A stretch of 64,000 nt of DNA from an uncultured Muribaculaceae bacterium. Its GTDB lineage: Bacteria; Bacteroidota; Bacteroidia; Bacteroidales; Muribaculaceae. The stretch covers positions 98,603 through 162,602 of the forward strand of contig CAJTUF010000003.1 in assembly GCA_910579675.1 (NCBI GenBank), read 5' to 3'. Position numbers and translations under genes: made by a program. Positions 49,657 to 58,919 of the stretch are shown here, in pieces. Position 1 is the stretch's first letter. Each line of letters starts with the position of its first letter. Below the pieces are notes generated by a model. It was not told where the DNA came from. It saw nothing but the letters and a program-made list of their open reading frames with translations, and searched no databases.

Positions 49657-52092
49657 ATGCACGGTTGGTGTAAATATCTATGCCGCCCGACACTGAGAGC
49701 TGTCGGCATCGCTCTGACGGTCATGTTGTTGACCGCCTGCGCCTCGACACGCCATGTACCCGCCAGCAGCTACCTTCTCGACAAGGTCACAATCGAGTTT
49801 ACCGACAAGCCTAAAGATGTCAGCGCCACGCAGCTCGTCAACTATCTCAGGCAGCAGCCCAACCACAAGGTGCTCGGATTTGCCAAGCTGCAACTCGGCA
49901 TCTACAATATGTCGGGCAACGACACCGCCCGATGGCACAACCGTTGGATACGCCGCCTCGGGCAGCCTCCGGTAATTTTCTCGCCCGACCTTACCGATGC
50001 CTCGGCCAGACAGCTCCGGCAAGCGTTGATCAACCGTGGATTTATGGGCGCATCGGTCGAAGTGGACACCATCCTCGATCCCAAGCGGAAAAAAGCCGAA
50101 GTCCACTACAACATCACCGCCGGCAAGCCCCACAGGGTGCGCACGATGACATACGAGATTGCCGACACAGCGGTCGCAGCCGTGATCATGGCCGACTCGG
50201 CACGATTCACCCTCAAGCCCGGATCGCTCCTCGACCGCGACCTGCTCGACTCAGAGCGCGCCCGTATGGCCCAGACTCTCCGCAACAACGGCTACTATGC
50301 CTTTACCAAAGACTACATCACCTTTCTCGCCGACACTGCAGCCGGAAGCTACGATGTTGACCTCACTCTCACCGTCAATCCGCCGCGCGCACAGGCCCCG
50401 CAGCCTTCTGTCGATATAGTCGAGGAGATCGAGGCAGGGATCCCCGAGCCACCTGCTGCCCCGCAGTCCCACCGCCAGTTTACCATAGGTAAGGTATATT
50501 TTATAACGGACTATACACCCGGACGGACACCCACAGCCGAAGAAGCCGCCGCGCGCGACACTGTGGTCACCTCATCGGGCATTGCAGTGGTCTATGGCCC
50601 TGACCGCTATATTAAACCCACCGTGCTCGAAGACCAATGTTTCCTCATCCCCGGCGAGAAATATGATGCCAGCGAGGTCGACCGCACCTATGAGAGCTTA
50701 TCGCGACTGTCGCTTCTGAGGTCGATCAACATCGATATGCGCCCCACCGGCCCCGACACCGTCGACGCATTCATCATGCTTACCCGCAACAAAAAGCAAG
50801 GGGTGACGCTGGAAGTGGAGGGTACCAACTCGGAGGGCGACCTCGGATTTGGACTCGGACTCGGCTATCGCTACCGCAACCTCGGTAACGCCTCCAATCT
50901 GCTCACCGCCAAGCTCCGGATGAACTACGAAAGCCTGTCGGGCAACCTCTCCGGACTGATCAACAACCGCTACACCGAGTTTGCGGGTGAGGTGGGCATC
51001 ACCATGCCCCAATTTCTGTTTCCATTCTTGAGCCGCAATTGGCGCCGCAGGGTCAAGGCATCTACCGAGACCACCCTCAGCTTCAGCTATCAGGAGCGGC
51101 CTGAATACACCCGCATCATAGCCGGCGCAGCCTACAAATACCGTTGGACCACACGCGGCGGACGTCAGCGGCGCACCTTCGACCTGCTCGACATCAACTA
51201 TGTGCGACTCCCCGAGAGTACCCTCGACTTCATCAACACCATTGCCCCCACCAACCCCCTCCTGCGCTATGCCTACGAAGACCACTTCATCATGCGCATG
51301 GGCTACACATATTCATTTACCAACCGTCGCATCCCTTCGGGGAGCTTGAAAATTCCGGTAGAGCAACCTCGCATATTTAATATCCGCGCATCGGCCGAAG
51401 TGGCCGGCAACCTGTTATATGCCATCTCAGCCCTTGCAGGGCGTAAGCGCTACTACGGCACCGACCCATCCGACGTCGAGGCGGGCCAGGGCGTGTATCG
51501 TATCCTCGGTATCCCCTTCTCTCAATATGCCAAAGCCGAATTTGACTACACCCTCACCCGCAACTTCCCCGGTCGGCGCCATTCCCTTGCATTTCATATA
51601 GGTGCGGGTGTCGCCGTGCCCTACGGCAACTCCCGCATGGTGCCTTTTGAGAAGCGCTTTTATGCCGGAGGTGCAAACGGAGTGAGAGGATGGAGCGTGC
51701 GCACCCTCGGCCCCGGTCGATACGACAGCCGCAACTCGGTGGCCGACTTCATCAACCAGTGTGGCGACATACGCCTCGACCTCTCGATCGAATACCGCGT
51801 TAAGCTTTTTTGGGTGTTTGATGGCGCCCTCTTTGTCGATGCCGGCAATATATGGACCATCCACAGTTACTCCAACCAGCCCGGCGGAATGTTTCATCTT
51901 GGCGATGTGCCCCGCCAGCTCGCTGCATCCTACGGAGCCGGCCTGCGCCTCGACTTCGACTACTTTCTGCTCCGCTTCGACCTCGGCATGAAAGCCCACA
52001 ATCCCGCAATGGGCCAGAAAGAATGGCCCATCATCGACCCCAACTGGAAGCGCGACGCCACATTCCACTTCGCAGTCGGGCTGCCCTTCTGA
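49657..52092 (+). CDS. tamL: TamL-type BamA/TamA-family outer-membrane lipoprotein
   Basis: An 811-residue Omp85-family protein. A lipobox LLTAC (Cys about 28) follows a short N-terminal segment. POTRA-like regions lie between about 35 and 400, and the C-terminal Omp85 barrel (about 440-811) contains the conserved FYAGGANGVRGWSVRTLGPG and ends in Phe. In Bacteroidota, lipidated TamA (TamL) works with TamB in envelope assembly. BamA is not lipidated, which favours TamL here. A TTG-20-TACCTTTG promoter (49617-49647) ends 9 bp before the ATG, again predicting a near-leaderless mRNA. Confidence 0.88.
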   Translation: MHGWCKYLCRPTLRAVGIALTVMLLTACASTRHVPASSYLLDKVTIEFTDKPKDVSATQLVNYLRQQPNHKVLGFAKLQLGIYNMSGNDTARWHNRWIRRLGQPPVIFSPDLTDASARQLRQALINRGFMGASVEVDTILDPKRKKAEVHYNITAGKPHRVRTMTYEIADTAVAAVIMADSARFTLKPGSLLDRDLLDSERARMAQTLRNNGYYAFTKDYITFLADTAAGSYDVDLTLTVNPPRAQAPQPSVDIVEEIEAGIPEPPAAPQSHRQFTIGKVYFITDYTPGRTPTAEEAAARDTVVTSSGIAVVYGPDRYIKPTVLEDQCFLIPGEKYDASEVDRTYESLSRLSLLRSINIDMRPTGPDTVDAFIMLTRNKKQGVTLEVEGTNSEGDLGFGLGLGYRYRNLGNASNLLTAKLRMNYESLSGNLSGLINNRYTEFAGEVGITMPQFLFPFLSRNWRRRVKASTETTLSFSYQERPEYTRIIAGAAYKYRWTTRGGRQRRTFDLLDINYVRLPESTLDFINTIAPTNPLLRYAYEDHFIMRMGYTYSFTNRRIPSGSLKIPVEQPRIFNIRASAEVAGNLLYAISALAGRKRYYGTDPSDVEAGQGVYRILGIPFSQYAKAEFDYTLTRNFPGRRHSLAFHIGAGVAVPYGNSRMVPFEKRFYAGGANGVRGWSVRTLGPGRYDSRNSVADFINQCGDIRLDLSIEYRVKLFWVFDGALFVDAGNIWTIHSYSNQPGGMFHLGDVPRQLAASYGAGLRLDFDYFLLRFDLGMKAHNPAMGQKEWPIIDPNWKRDATFHFAVGLPF

Positions 52093-52128
52093 TTCCTTCC
52101 TGCCTTACCGGCCGGCTTCTGAATAGAG

Positions 52129-52160
52129 TGGCCCCGGCGCTTGATGATGCGTCGGGGCCA
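52129..52160. terminator. Hairpin between tamL and the 76-residue gene
   Basis: TGGCCCCGGCGC (52129-52140) pairs with GCGTCGGGGCCA (52149-52160) with one G-U; shared by convergent genes. Confidence 0.65.
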
Positions 52161-52187
52161 TAGTGTAGTTGTAAGACGGCAGGGCTA

Positions 52188-52418
52188 TTATTTGCCGAAA
52201 AGACCGCCTATTTTGCCTTTGATTTCATCGATGACGCTCTCCTGCACGCCGTCGCCGTCGAGGTCGCCTATGAGGCCTGAGCCTTTGACTTTTTCCACAA
52301 TCTCCTCCATCGAGAAGTTGCTGAGGTCGATGCCTTTCAGATGCTCGGTCACGGCCGAGATGTCAAACGACCCTCCGAATTTTGAAGTCAGTTCAGACAA
52401 TATGTTCTGTATATCCAT
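52188..52418 (-). CDS. Small conserved-looking protein with an EF-hand-like loop
   Basis: A 76-residue acidic protein: a helical N-terminus (MDIQNILSELTSKFGGSFDI), then GDLDGDGVQESVI, an Asp-x-Asp-x-Asp-Gly loop like an EF-hand or dockerin calcium site but ending in Ile rather than Glu. A Gly/Lys-rich tail follows. There is no signal peptide. Strong bias against stop codons and a downstream hairpin support a real gene. Function unknown. Confidence 0.7.
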   Translation of the reverse strand: MDIQNILSELTSKFGGSFDISAVTEHLKGIDLSNFSMEEIVEKVKGSGLIGDLDGDGVQESVIDEIKGKIGGLFGK

Positions 52419-52570
52419 ATCTTTGATTATTGGGGGTTAATAGTGCTGATAACTGAAGTCAAAACATATCGCGGAGCCCGAAAGTTTATACAAAGCGACT
52501 GTGATAAGGTGTTTTTTTGCCGGATTGTAATGTTTAGGTAGATGGATTTTTATGTATTTTTGCGGTCAAT

Positions 52571-53842
52571 ATGGACTATCGCATCTATCCCCCCGAGGAG
52601 ATTATCGAGACCCGAGTGGATCTCCCTCTCTCAAAGAGTATAAGCAACCGTGCTCTCATCATCAATGCGCTCACCGAGGGTGCCTCGCCCCTCGCCGAGG
52701 TGGCGCAGTGCGACGACACCGATGCCATGGTGTCGGCCCTCGCTTCCGGCGCCGACACCATCAATATAGGCGCAGCCGGCACCGCCATGCGTTTTCTCAC
52801 CGCCTACTTTGCCGCCACCGGGGCGGCGGATGGGGCTGCAGTGGTGACTCTCGACGGGTCGGAGCGGATGCGCGAGCGTCCGATTGGTGCGCTGGTCGAC
52901 GCTCTCCGCGCCTGTGGAGCCTCGATCGACTATGTCGGGCGCGAGGGCTATCCGCCGCTGCGCATCACCCGCAAGCGCCTCCTTGGAGGCGAGATCTCCG
53001 TGCCGGCCTCTATCAGCTCGCAATATGTTTCGGCTCTTCTCATGGTGGCTCCGTGTATGGAGCGCGGACTCACGCTCCATCTCGAAGGGGAGATTATGTC
53101 GCTTCCGTATATCAGGATGACTCTCGCCATGATGGGCGCGAGGGGAGCCCGAGCTGAGTTTGACGAGCGCGCGGGTGTGGTTGCGGTTGCTCCCGGAAGC
53201 TATTCGGCCTCGTGCGGCTTGCCTGTCGAGGCCGATTGGAGCGCTGCCGCGTTCTGGTATGAGATTGTGGCTCTCTCCGGCGGATGGGTCACTCTTGCCG
53301 GTGGCCTGAAGCGCGATTCGCTGCAGGGTGATGCCGCAGCCGCCGATCTGTTCGGACGCCTTGGAGTGACCACTTCGTGGGATGAGGTGGAGGATGGCGA
53401 CGCGGAGCTTTCGGGCAATCCCGATGCCGATGCGCGCCTCGATATGGATATGCGTCATATACCCGACATGGCCCAGGCTGTGGTAGTGACGTGTGCCATG
53501 CTCGGCACACCCTTCTCGATAAGCGGGCTCGACAGCCTGCGCATCAAGGAGACCGACCGATTGGAGGCGCTCAGAATAGAGCTGCTCAAGCTCGGGGTGG
53601 CTGTAGAGATCCACTCCGACATACTCCGCGGCCTGACCATGGGCTGGGATGGCTCGCGCAGGCCCATTACGGAAGCGCCGCAGTTTGACACCTACCGCGA
53701 CCACCGCATGGCCATGGCTCTTGCTCCGGTGGCTCTGTATATTCCCGGTATCACGGTTCGCGATGCCGGAGTAGTGGCCAAGTCGTATCCCGGCTATTGG
53801 GAGGGGCTTGCCGCCGCCGGCTTCACCATCGAGGAGGTCTGA
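52571..53842 (+). CDS. aroA: 3-phosphoshikimate 1-carboxyvinyltransferase (EPSP synthase)
   Basis: Sixth step of the shikimate pathway to aromatic amino acids. The 423-residue protein has the substrate-binding LPLSKSISNRALIINAL (about 17-33), the GAAGTAMRFL PEP loop (about 65-74), the MRERPIGALVDAL segment, and the C-terminal DSLRIKETDRLEAL and DHRMAMALAP blocks. A TATTTTTG element (52555-52562) lies 9 bp before the ATG, so the mRNA may be leaderless. Confidence 0.97.
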   Translation: MDYRIYPPEEIIETRVDLPLSKSISNRALIINALTEGASPLAEVAQCDDTDAMVSALASGADTINIGAAGTAMRFLTAYFAATGAADGAAVVTLDGSERMRERPIGALVDALRACGASIDYVGREGYPPLRITRKRLLGGEISVPASISSQYVSALLMVAPCMERGLTLHLEGEIMSLPYIRMTLAMMGARGARAEFDERAGVVAVAPGSYSASCGLPVEADWSAAAFWYEIVALSGGWVTLAGGLKRDSLQGDAAAADLFGRLGVTTSWDEVEDGDAELSGNPDADARLDMDMRHIPDMAQAVVVTCAMLGTPFSISGLDSLRIKETDRLEALRIELLKLGVAVEIHSDILRGLTMGWDGSRRPITEAPQFDTYRDHRMAMALAPVALYIPGITVRDAGVVAKSYPGYWEGLAAAGFTIEEV

Positions 53843-53849
53843 GCGCAGC

Positions 53850-54563
53850 TCACTGTATATATTCGTCGGGAATACCGAGCTCAAGCACCGTTGGCTCCCC
53901 TTCGGCAGAGGCCGGTGCAACAGGCGGATCGTCGTTGAGCAACCGCTCGAACAGAGCCATTATGCTCTCGCCGTAGTGGTCGTTGGCTGCCCAGCGGCGG
54001 TTGAGATCGGTCCACGACGAGGCCACGCCGCGCCTCACGAGAGTGAAGCGGGGATCGACCACTCGCTCACCCTTCGGGAGCGGCAGGCGGGTGGCATAGG
54101 CATACAGATGCTGCATATGGGCGGTGACCCCTTCCTCGACCGACTCGAAAGCATGGCCCTTGACGCCAAGGCTCGTCACTCCGAGACCGCAGTAATTGTG
54201 CTGGTCGGGCGTCACCGCGGTGCCACCCGAGAAGCGAAACCAGCCTGTCTCTATCACGGCCTGACAGAGCGCCACATCGCCCCGGATGCCGTAGCGGCGA
54301 CCGATGTCGTAGAAGGCGCGGGCAATGTCGGGCGAGAAGTCGGGGTTGACAGAAGCCACGAATGCCCACATTCTGTCGGCCGACACCTCTGTTGGCCCGA
54401 GAATAGAGAGCAGATTGTCGGAGCGTGAATCGGTCTTGGCCGTCTTTGCCGCCTTGGGCTGGCGGCGTCCCGACGCAAAAACCGGGGCCACGCTCAAAGT
54501 AAGCGTGGCCGCCAGGGTCAATGCAGTCAAGATGCCGCGTATGTGATGATTACGGCTCTTCAT
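53850..54563 (-). CDS. Secreted glucosaminidase-domain protein (GH73-like)
   Basis: A 237-residue peptidoglycan hydrolase candidate. A signal peptide spans about residues 1-32 (ILTALTLAATLTLSVAPVFA). The glucosaminidase domain (about 75-225) has DVALCQAVIETGWFRFSGG with the catalytic Glu, then NYCGLGVTSLGVKGHAFESV and the HMQHLYAYA segment. Such enzymes cleave the GlcNAc-MurNAc bond. It lies 14 bp after the aminotransferase gene and may be co-transcribed with it. Confidence 0.87.
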   Translation of the reverse strand: MKSRNHHIRGILTALTLAATLTLSVAPVFASGRRQPKAAKTAKTDSRSDNLLSILGPTEVSADRMWAFVASVNPDFSPDIARAFYDIGRRYGIRGDVALCQAVIETGWFRFSGGTAVTPDQHNYCGLGVTSLGVKGHAFESVEEGVTAHMQHLYAYATRLPLPKGERVVDPRFTLVRRGVASSWTDLNRRWAANDHYGESIMALFERLLNDDPPVAPASAEGEPTVLELGIPDEYIQ

Positions 54564-54577
54564 CGGTAGGGGTTGGT

Positions 54578-55765
54578 TCAGACAGTTTCGGCAGGCACAA
54601 GAGCTTTCTTGAGTTGCTCAAGGGCCTTGATGAGCTCCTTGCGTGGCAGACCCACATTGAGGCGCATGAATCCAGCGCCCTGGCTGCCAAACATGGTGCC
54701 GTCGTTGAGGGCAAGATGAGCGCTGTTGACAAAGAGGTCGACCAGCGCTGGCTGGTCAAGCTCCAGAGCCCTGCAGTCGAGCCATATCAGGAAAGAGCTC
54801 TGCGGGCGGATAGGCTTGATCTCAGGAAGATTGGCAGCCATCCATTCCTCTACGGCCACAATGTTGGCCTCGATGTAGGCCAGACACTGCGAGAGCCATT
54901 CCTCGCCGTGGCGGTAAGCGGCTTCGGCGCCTGTGAATGCCGGGAATGAAGGGGTCGAAAACTCGTTGACCTCCATCCAGTGATAGAAATCATCGCGCAG
55001 GGCGGGATTGGGCACCATCATCCATGAAGCGGCCAGGCCGGCTATATTGAAGGTCTTGGAGGGGGCGCCGAAGGTGACCGACACCTCGGCGGCTTCGTCG
55101 CTCACCGAAGCAAAAGGTATGTGTCGCTCGCCAAAGAGCATCAGATCGCCGTGGATTTCGTCGCTCACCACCACCACTCCGTGGCGCTTGGCCAGAGATG
55201 CGACGGTGCGAAGTGTGTCGGTATCCCACTGTATTCCGCCGGGGTTGTGGGGGTTGCAGAGTATCATCATGCGGGGCTTCTCGGTGGCAAATATCCCGGC
55301 AAGTCCTTCGAGGTCCATCGTGTAGTGGCCGTCGGGCTGCTGTATGAGCGGATTTTCCACCACCACGCGGCCATTGCCCACAGTGAGGTTGCGGAATGGG
55401 TGATACACCGGAGGCTGAATCACAATCTTGTCGCCCTTGGCGGTGAAGTGGTTGATGGCATAGCCGATGCCGCGTACTATTCCGGGCACGAAAGCGAGCC
55501 ATTCGCGTCGGGTCTCCATGCCGTGGCGCTTGCGGAGCCATGCCATCACGGCCTCCCACATGCTGTCGGGGGTGGAGCAGTAGCCAAGCACGGGGTGATT
55601 GCAACGTGAATTGAGAGCCTTGTTGATTTCAGGACATACGGCAAAGTCCATATCCGCAATCCAGAGAGGTGTGACATCGGTGCGGCCAAACATCTCTGGA
55701 AGAGCCTCAAGCTTCATCGCGCAAGTGCCGCCACGGTCTATCGGGGTATCAAAATCGTAGGTCAT
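54578..55765 (-). CDS. MalY/PatB-family PLP-dependent C-S lyase (cystathionine beta-lyase type)
   Basis: A 395-residue aminotransferase-fold enzyme, probably cleaving cystathionine to homocysteine. Typical features are the N-terminus YDFDTPIDRGGTCAMKLEAL, the domain block PLWIADMDFAVCPEI, NPHNPGGIQW, SDEIHGDLMLFG and the PLP-lysine segment FGAPSKTFNIAGLAASW. The ATG at 55765 begins this conserved N-terminus; the open frame to 55855 adds unrelated residues and passes the promoter element TACTTTTG (55796-55789). Confidence 0.9.
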   Translation of the reverse strand: MTYDFDTPIDRGGTCAMKLEALPEMFGRTDVTPLWIADMDFAVCPEINKALNSRCNHPVLGYCSTPDSMWEAVMAWLRKRHGMETRREWLAFVPGIVRGIGYAINHFTAKGDKIVIQPPVYHPFRNLTVGNGRVVVENPLIQQPDGHYTMDLEGLAGIFATEKPRMMILCNPHNPGGIQWDTDTLRTVASLAKRHGVVVVSDEIHGDLMLFGERHIPFASVSDEAAEVSVTFGAPSKTFNIAGLAASWMMVPNPALRDDFYHWMEVNEFSTPSFPAFTGAEAAYRHGEEWLSQCLAYIEANIVAVEEWMAANLPEIKPIRPQSSFLIWLDCRALELDQPALVDLFVNSAHLALNDGTMFGSQGAGFMRLNVGLPRKELIKALEQLKKALVPAETV

Positions 55766-55788
55766 AGCAGAATCGAAGGTATTTTTTG

Positions 55789-55819
55789 CAAAAGTAGGCA
55801 ATATTTTGCAACTCTTCAA
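55789..55819 (-). promoter_or_regulatory. Promoter of the C-S lyase gene
   Basis: The minus strand reads TTG (55819-55817), a 20-bp spacer and TACTTTTG (55796-55789). Confidence 0.6.
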
Positions 55820-55846
55820 GCAAAAAAGGCTCATTCCCACACAAAA

Positions 55847-55877
55847 GCCCCGCATGGCTGTCGCAGCGATGCGGGGC
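55847..55877 (-). terminator. Terminator of htrA
   Basis: GCCCCGCAT (55847-55855) pairs with ATGCGGGGC (55869-55877); on the minus strand it is followed by TTTTGTGTG. Confidence 0.75.
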
Positions 55878-56007
55878 GGTTGATTGTCATGAAAAAAATA
55901 TGTCCATGATTTGAGGAGGAGAGAGAGGAGAGGGGGCCCGGCGCGCTGTGTCGCCGGGCGGGGTGAGAGAGAGGAGAATGACCCCTGGGTTGCCGACCGG
56001 CTATCTG

Positions 56008-57543
56008 TCAGTCGGCGAGGTCTACAGCGTAGTATTTTTTCTGCCCCGAGGGATAGAATCCAGTGATAAACATCACCTTATCGTACTCCTCGGCCTGCAT
56101 GATGGCTTTGTAGATACGCTCCACATCGTCGGGCGAGGTGACGCGGCCATTGTTTATGTCGACAATCACGAACCCTTCGCGGATGCCGGCGTCGCGGAAT
56201 TTGCCGTCGGCCACTTCTGTCACCTGGAGGCCTGATCGCAGATTGAGCTGCTTGAGGAGATCGTCGGAGGCTTTCTTGAATGAGGCTCCGAGCGACGCCA
56301 CATTGCCGGCTTTGGTGATGGAGGTGTTGCCCTGCGAGTTGCGGAGAGTCACCTTGGCTGTGCGGTTCTTACCGTCGCGTATATACCCCACGGTAACGGT
56401 GTCGCCGGGACGGTGACGTGCCAGCTGTTCCATGAGCTGTGCGGCAGTATGGGTGGGGTTGCCGTCGATCGAGATTATAATGTCGGCGGGCTCAATGCCG
56501 GCGTCGGCAGCCGAGCTGCGCTCTGTCACCTCCTCAACGAGGATACCGTCGTTGATGCCTGTGATTTTCTTTTCCTTGACAAGGGCGGGGGTGAGCTCGC
56601 GGTACATGATGCCGAGCACGGCACGCTGCACCGCACCATACTGCTTCATGTCCGACATCACCTTGGTCACGATCGACACAGGAATGGCAAACGAGTATCC
56701 GGCATAGTTGCCCGTCTGAGAGTATATGGCGGTATTGATGCCTATCAGCTCTCCGTCGATATTGACAAGTGCGCCACCCGAGTTGCCGGGATTGACGGCG
56801 GCGTCGGTCTGGATGTATGATTCGATGCCCATCGGTCGTGAGTTCTGGGTCGACGAGATGGAGCGGGCCTTGGCCGACACGATGCCGGTGGTGACGGTGG
56901 AGGTGAATCCGAAAGGATTGCCCACTGCGAGCACCCATTCACCCACCCGGAGCGCATCGCTGTCGCCCATGGGTATCACCCGGAGTGAGTCGGCTTCGAT
57001 CTTGATGAGGGCGAGATCGGTAGCGGCGTCGGCTCCGATCACGGTGGCATTGAAGGTGCGGTTGTCGTTGAGCGTCACTTCCAGACGGTCGGCGCCGTCG
57101 ATCACATGGTTGTTGGTGGCTATGTAGCCGTCGCTCGATATTATCACACCCGATCCGAGTCCGAGGGGCTGCTCGCTGTCGGGTTGCTGTTGCTGCCTGC
57201 GGCGCGGCTGCACCTGAGGCGAGCCAAAGAAAAATTCAAAGAAAGGGTCGGAGAGATACTCCTGCGGCACCTGGTTGCTGCCTCTGCGCGACGATGATCC
57301 GCCGCGGGTGGCGAAGCTCTTGATCGACACTACCCCCTCGACTGTGCTTTCGGCTGCCCGGGTGAAATCGGTATTGACCGGAGGGCGATGGGCCACACGG
57401 GTCACGAAGCTGTCAGCATCGGCACCCGCGAGGAAGGTGTCAGTTGCTTCGGCTCCACGGTCGGAGTGGTTGAGCGCAAACACGGTCAGGGCGCCCGATG
57501 CGGCGCCGGCCGCTATAGTGAGAAGGATTGATTTTATGTTCAT
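56008..57543 (-). CDS. htrA: Periplasmic Do/HtrA serine protease
   Basis: A 511-residue envelope quality-control protease and chaperone. An N-terminal hydrophobic segment (about 5-24) is a signal or anchor. The trypsin-like domain has His146 (ATNNHVIDG), Asp176 (AATDLALIK) and Ser255 (NPGNSGGAL). Two PDZ domains follow (about 300-395 and 425-505), the first with DGILVEEVTERSSAADAGIE. A Gln/Arg-rich insert (about 112-121) lies in the LA loop. The likely promoter is TACTTTTG at 57615-57608. A strong terminator follows. Confidence 0.95.
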   Translation of the reverse strand: MNIKSILLTIAAGAASGALTVFALNHSDRGAEATDTFLAGADADSFVTRVAHRPPVNTDFTRAAESTVEGVVSIKSFATRGGSSSRRGSNQVPQEYLSDPFFEFFFGSPQVQPRRRQQQQPDSEQPLGLGSGVIISSDGYIATNNHVIDGADRLEVTLNDNRTFNATVIGADAATDLALIKIEADSLRVIPMGDSDALRVGEWVLAVGNPFGFTSTVTTGIVSAKARSISSTQNSRPMGIESYIQTDAAVNPGNSGGALVNIDGELIGINTAIYSQTGNYAGYSFAIPVSIVTKVMSDMKQYGAVQRAVLGIMYRELTPALVKEKKITGINDGILVEEVTERSSAADAGIEPADIIISIDGNPTHTAAQLMEQLARHRPGDTVTVGYIRDGKNRTAKVTLRNSQGNTSITKAGNVASLGASFKKASDDLLKQLNLRSGLQVTEVADGKFRDAGIREGFVIVDINNGRVTSPDDVERIYKAIMQAEEYDKVMFITGFYPSGQKKYYAVDLAD

Positions 57544-57607
57544 GCTGATAGGTGGTGAATGTTAAACGTTGAATGTTAATTTAACCAACTGGCATAATTT
57601 CTGACAG

Positions 57608-57615
57608 CAAAAGTA
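57608..57615 (-). promoter_or_regulatory. -7 element of htrA
   Basis: The minus strand reads TACTTTTG, 65 bp before the start codon. Confidence 0.5.
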
Positions 57616-57815
57616 GGCGATAATTTAATGGTAAAAATTTAAAAAGCCTTAAATTAACGCGATTTAATAGTCTGACCCCTATAATGTGAAAAACCGTTAT
57701 CGGCCCCCGACGAAAAAAAAGTGAAAAAAAGTGACTCCCGCCGTGCAAGGAATCGGCGGGTGGAGGATTATATAGTCAGAAACGATTTTTCTCACCTCAA
57801 TTATATCCACCAATC

Positions 57816-57947
57816 ATGACCACATCATTCATACCCATGATATCGGTTGCCATCTCGGCCATAGCGATAGGATCGCTGCTGCTTGCGAGGTCGGCCGACC
57901 GACATTCCGATCACGATGCCGACAATGACTCTTCGGCCGAAATCTGA
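57816..57947 (+). CDS. Micro-protein of 43 residues, single membrane helix
   Basis: A short frame encoding MTTSFIPMISVAISAIAIGS, then LLLARSADRHS and an acidic tail (DHDADNDSSAEI). The N-terminal ~25 residues would form one membrane helix with the charged tail on one side. It lies 25 bp before the NigD-like gene and probably heads that transcript. A GC hairpin (CCCGCCG at 57737-57743 with CGGCGGG at 57754-57760) lies upstream. No family recognised; coding status rests on amino-acid composition and position. Confidence 0.4.
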   Translation: MTTSFIPMISVAISAIAIGSLLLARSADRHSDHDADNDSSAEI

Positions 57948-57972
57948 TTAATCCATCGCAATCATTACAGCA

Positions 57973-58797
57973 ATGACTCACCACAACCCATATGTCAGGC
58001 TTACGCATTGGCTTCTTCCGGTAATGGCTCTTCTGGCGCTTGCTATGGGTGGCTGCAAGGATTTTGACCCCGATGTGGATAATATGCAGCACCAGATCAC
58101 GTCCAAACCGTTCCTTGCCGTTGCCACCTATATGCCCGAAGGCACCTCAGGTTATTGCTTTATTCTCGATGGATCTACTGTGATCAGAGCACTCAATGCC
58201 ACCGAGCGTCTGTTTGGTGCCGACGAGCAGCGCTGCTTCGTGAGCTACCATGAGATTGGATCTTCCTACGACTATGTAGGTGCCTCCGGTGCCAATGCCG
58301 GAAAGATAAATATTATCGAGGCCCACGTCAATTATGTCAACAGCATCTACACCAAGCTTCCGCTGGAGATCGACGCCGCAGCAGCCGACTCACTCACCTC
58401 ATCGTCTCCCTTGTCGATTCGCTGGGAGTGGCCCACTCTGATCCAGGACGGTTATCTTACGATCTATTTCAACTCCGACTCGGGTCGCGTCAATCTCAAC
58501 GGTCTGCGGCTTTTGGCCGGTGCCGATGCCGATCATCCGGAAGTATTGGTGCTGCACTATGATCCTGAGGCCACCCCGGCGGTGTACGACGACACCAACC
58601 CGGTGATAGCATTCAACCTCAACGGTCTTGACACTCTGACCGACGACAGCTACCTCACCCTACGGTGGACATCACCGGATGGTCCTACCGACCGCCAGAT
58701 CGCCCTCCACCTAAGGGGCGGCTCGGTCAGCCGCGGCGGCGAGAGCGACATCTCCCCATGGATATTTTCCTCTGAGCAATTATCTGATCTATACTAA
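57973..58797 (+). CDS. NigD-like lipoprotein
   Basis: A 274-residue lipoprotein. The lipobox is LAMGGC, with acylated Cys about residue 28 followed by KDFDPDVD. The body shows the NigD two-domain pattern: a beta-barrel-like N-terminal part (PFLAVATYMPEGTSGYCFIL) and a C-terminal immunoglobulin-like part (LIQDGYLTIYFNSDSGRVNL, then LLAGADADHPEVLVLHYDPE). NigD is known only as part of a bacteriocin-linked locus in Prevotella and its role is unclear. The ECF sigma gene follows, suggesting the regulon of an envelope-stress circuit. Confidence 0.72.
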   Translation: MTHHNPYVRLTHWLLPVMALLALAMGGCKDFDPDVDNMQHQITSKPFLAVATYMPEGTSGYCFILDGSTVIRALNATERLFGADEQRCFVSYHEIGSSYDYVGASGANAGKINIIEAHVNYVNSIYTKLPLEIDAAAADSLTSSSPLSIRWEWPTLIQDGYLTIYFNSDSGRVNLNGLRLLAGADADHPEVLVLHYDPEATPAVYDDTNPVIAFNLNGLDTLTDDSYLTLRWTSPDGPTDRQIALHLRGGSVSRGGESDISPWIFSSEQLSDLY

Positions 58798-58919
58798 TAC
58801 ACAACCAAGCTCCGTTAACCCTTCGAAGCTTTTACGCAATGAAAGTCCGGTCCCGCTTATCCTGGGGCCGGCTTCAGGCGTTGAAGCAGCCCCCCGACCC
58901 TCCCACATCTTCATTCATC

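Noticed and set aside
49657..52092. BamA
   Set aside because: The N-terminal lipobox and overall layout fit lipidated TamA (TamL) better than BamA.
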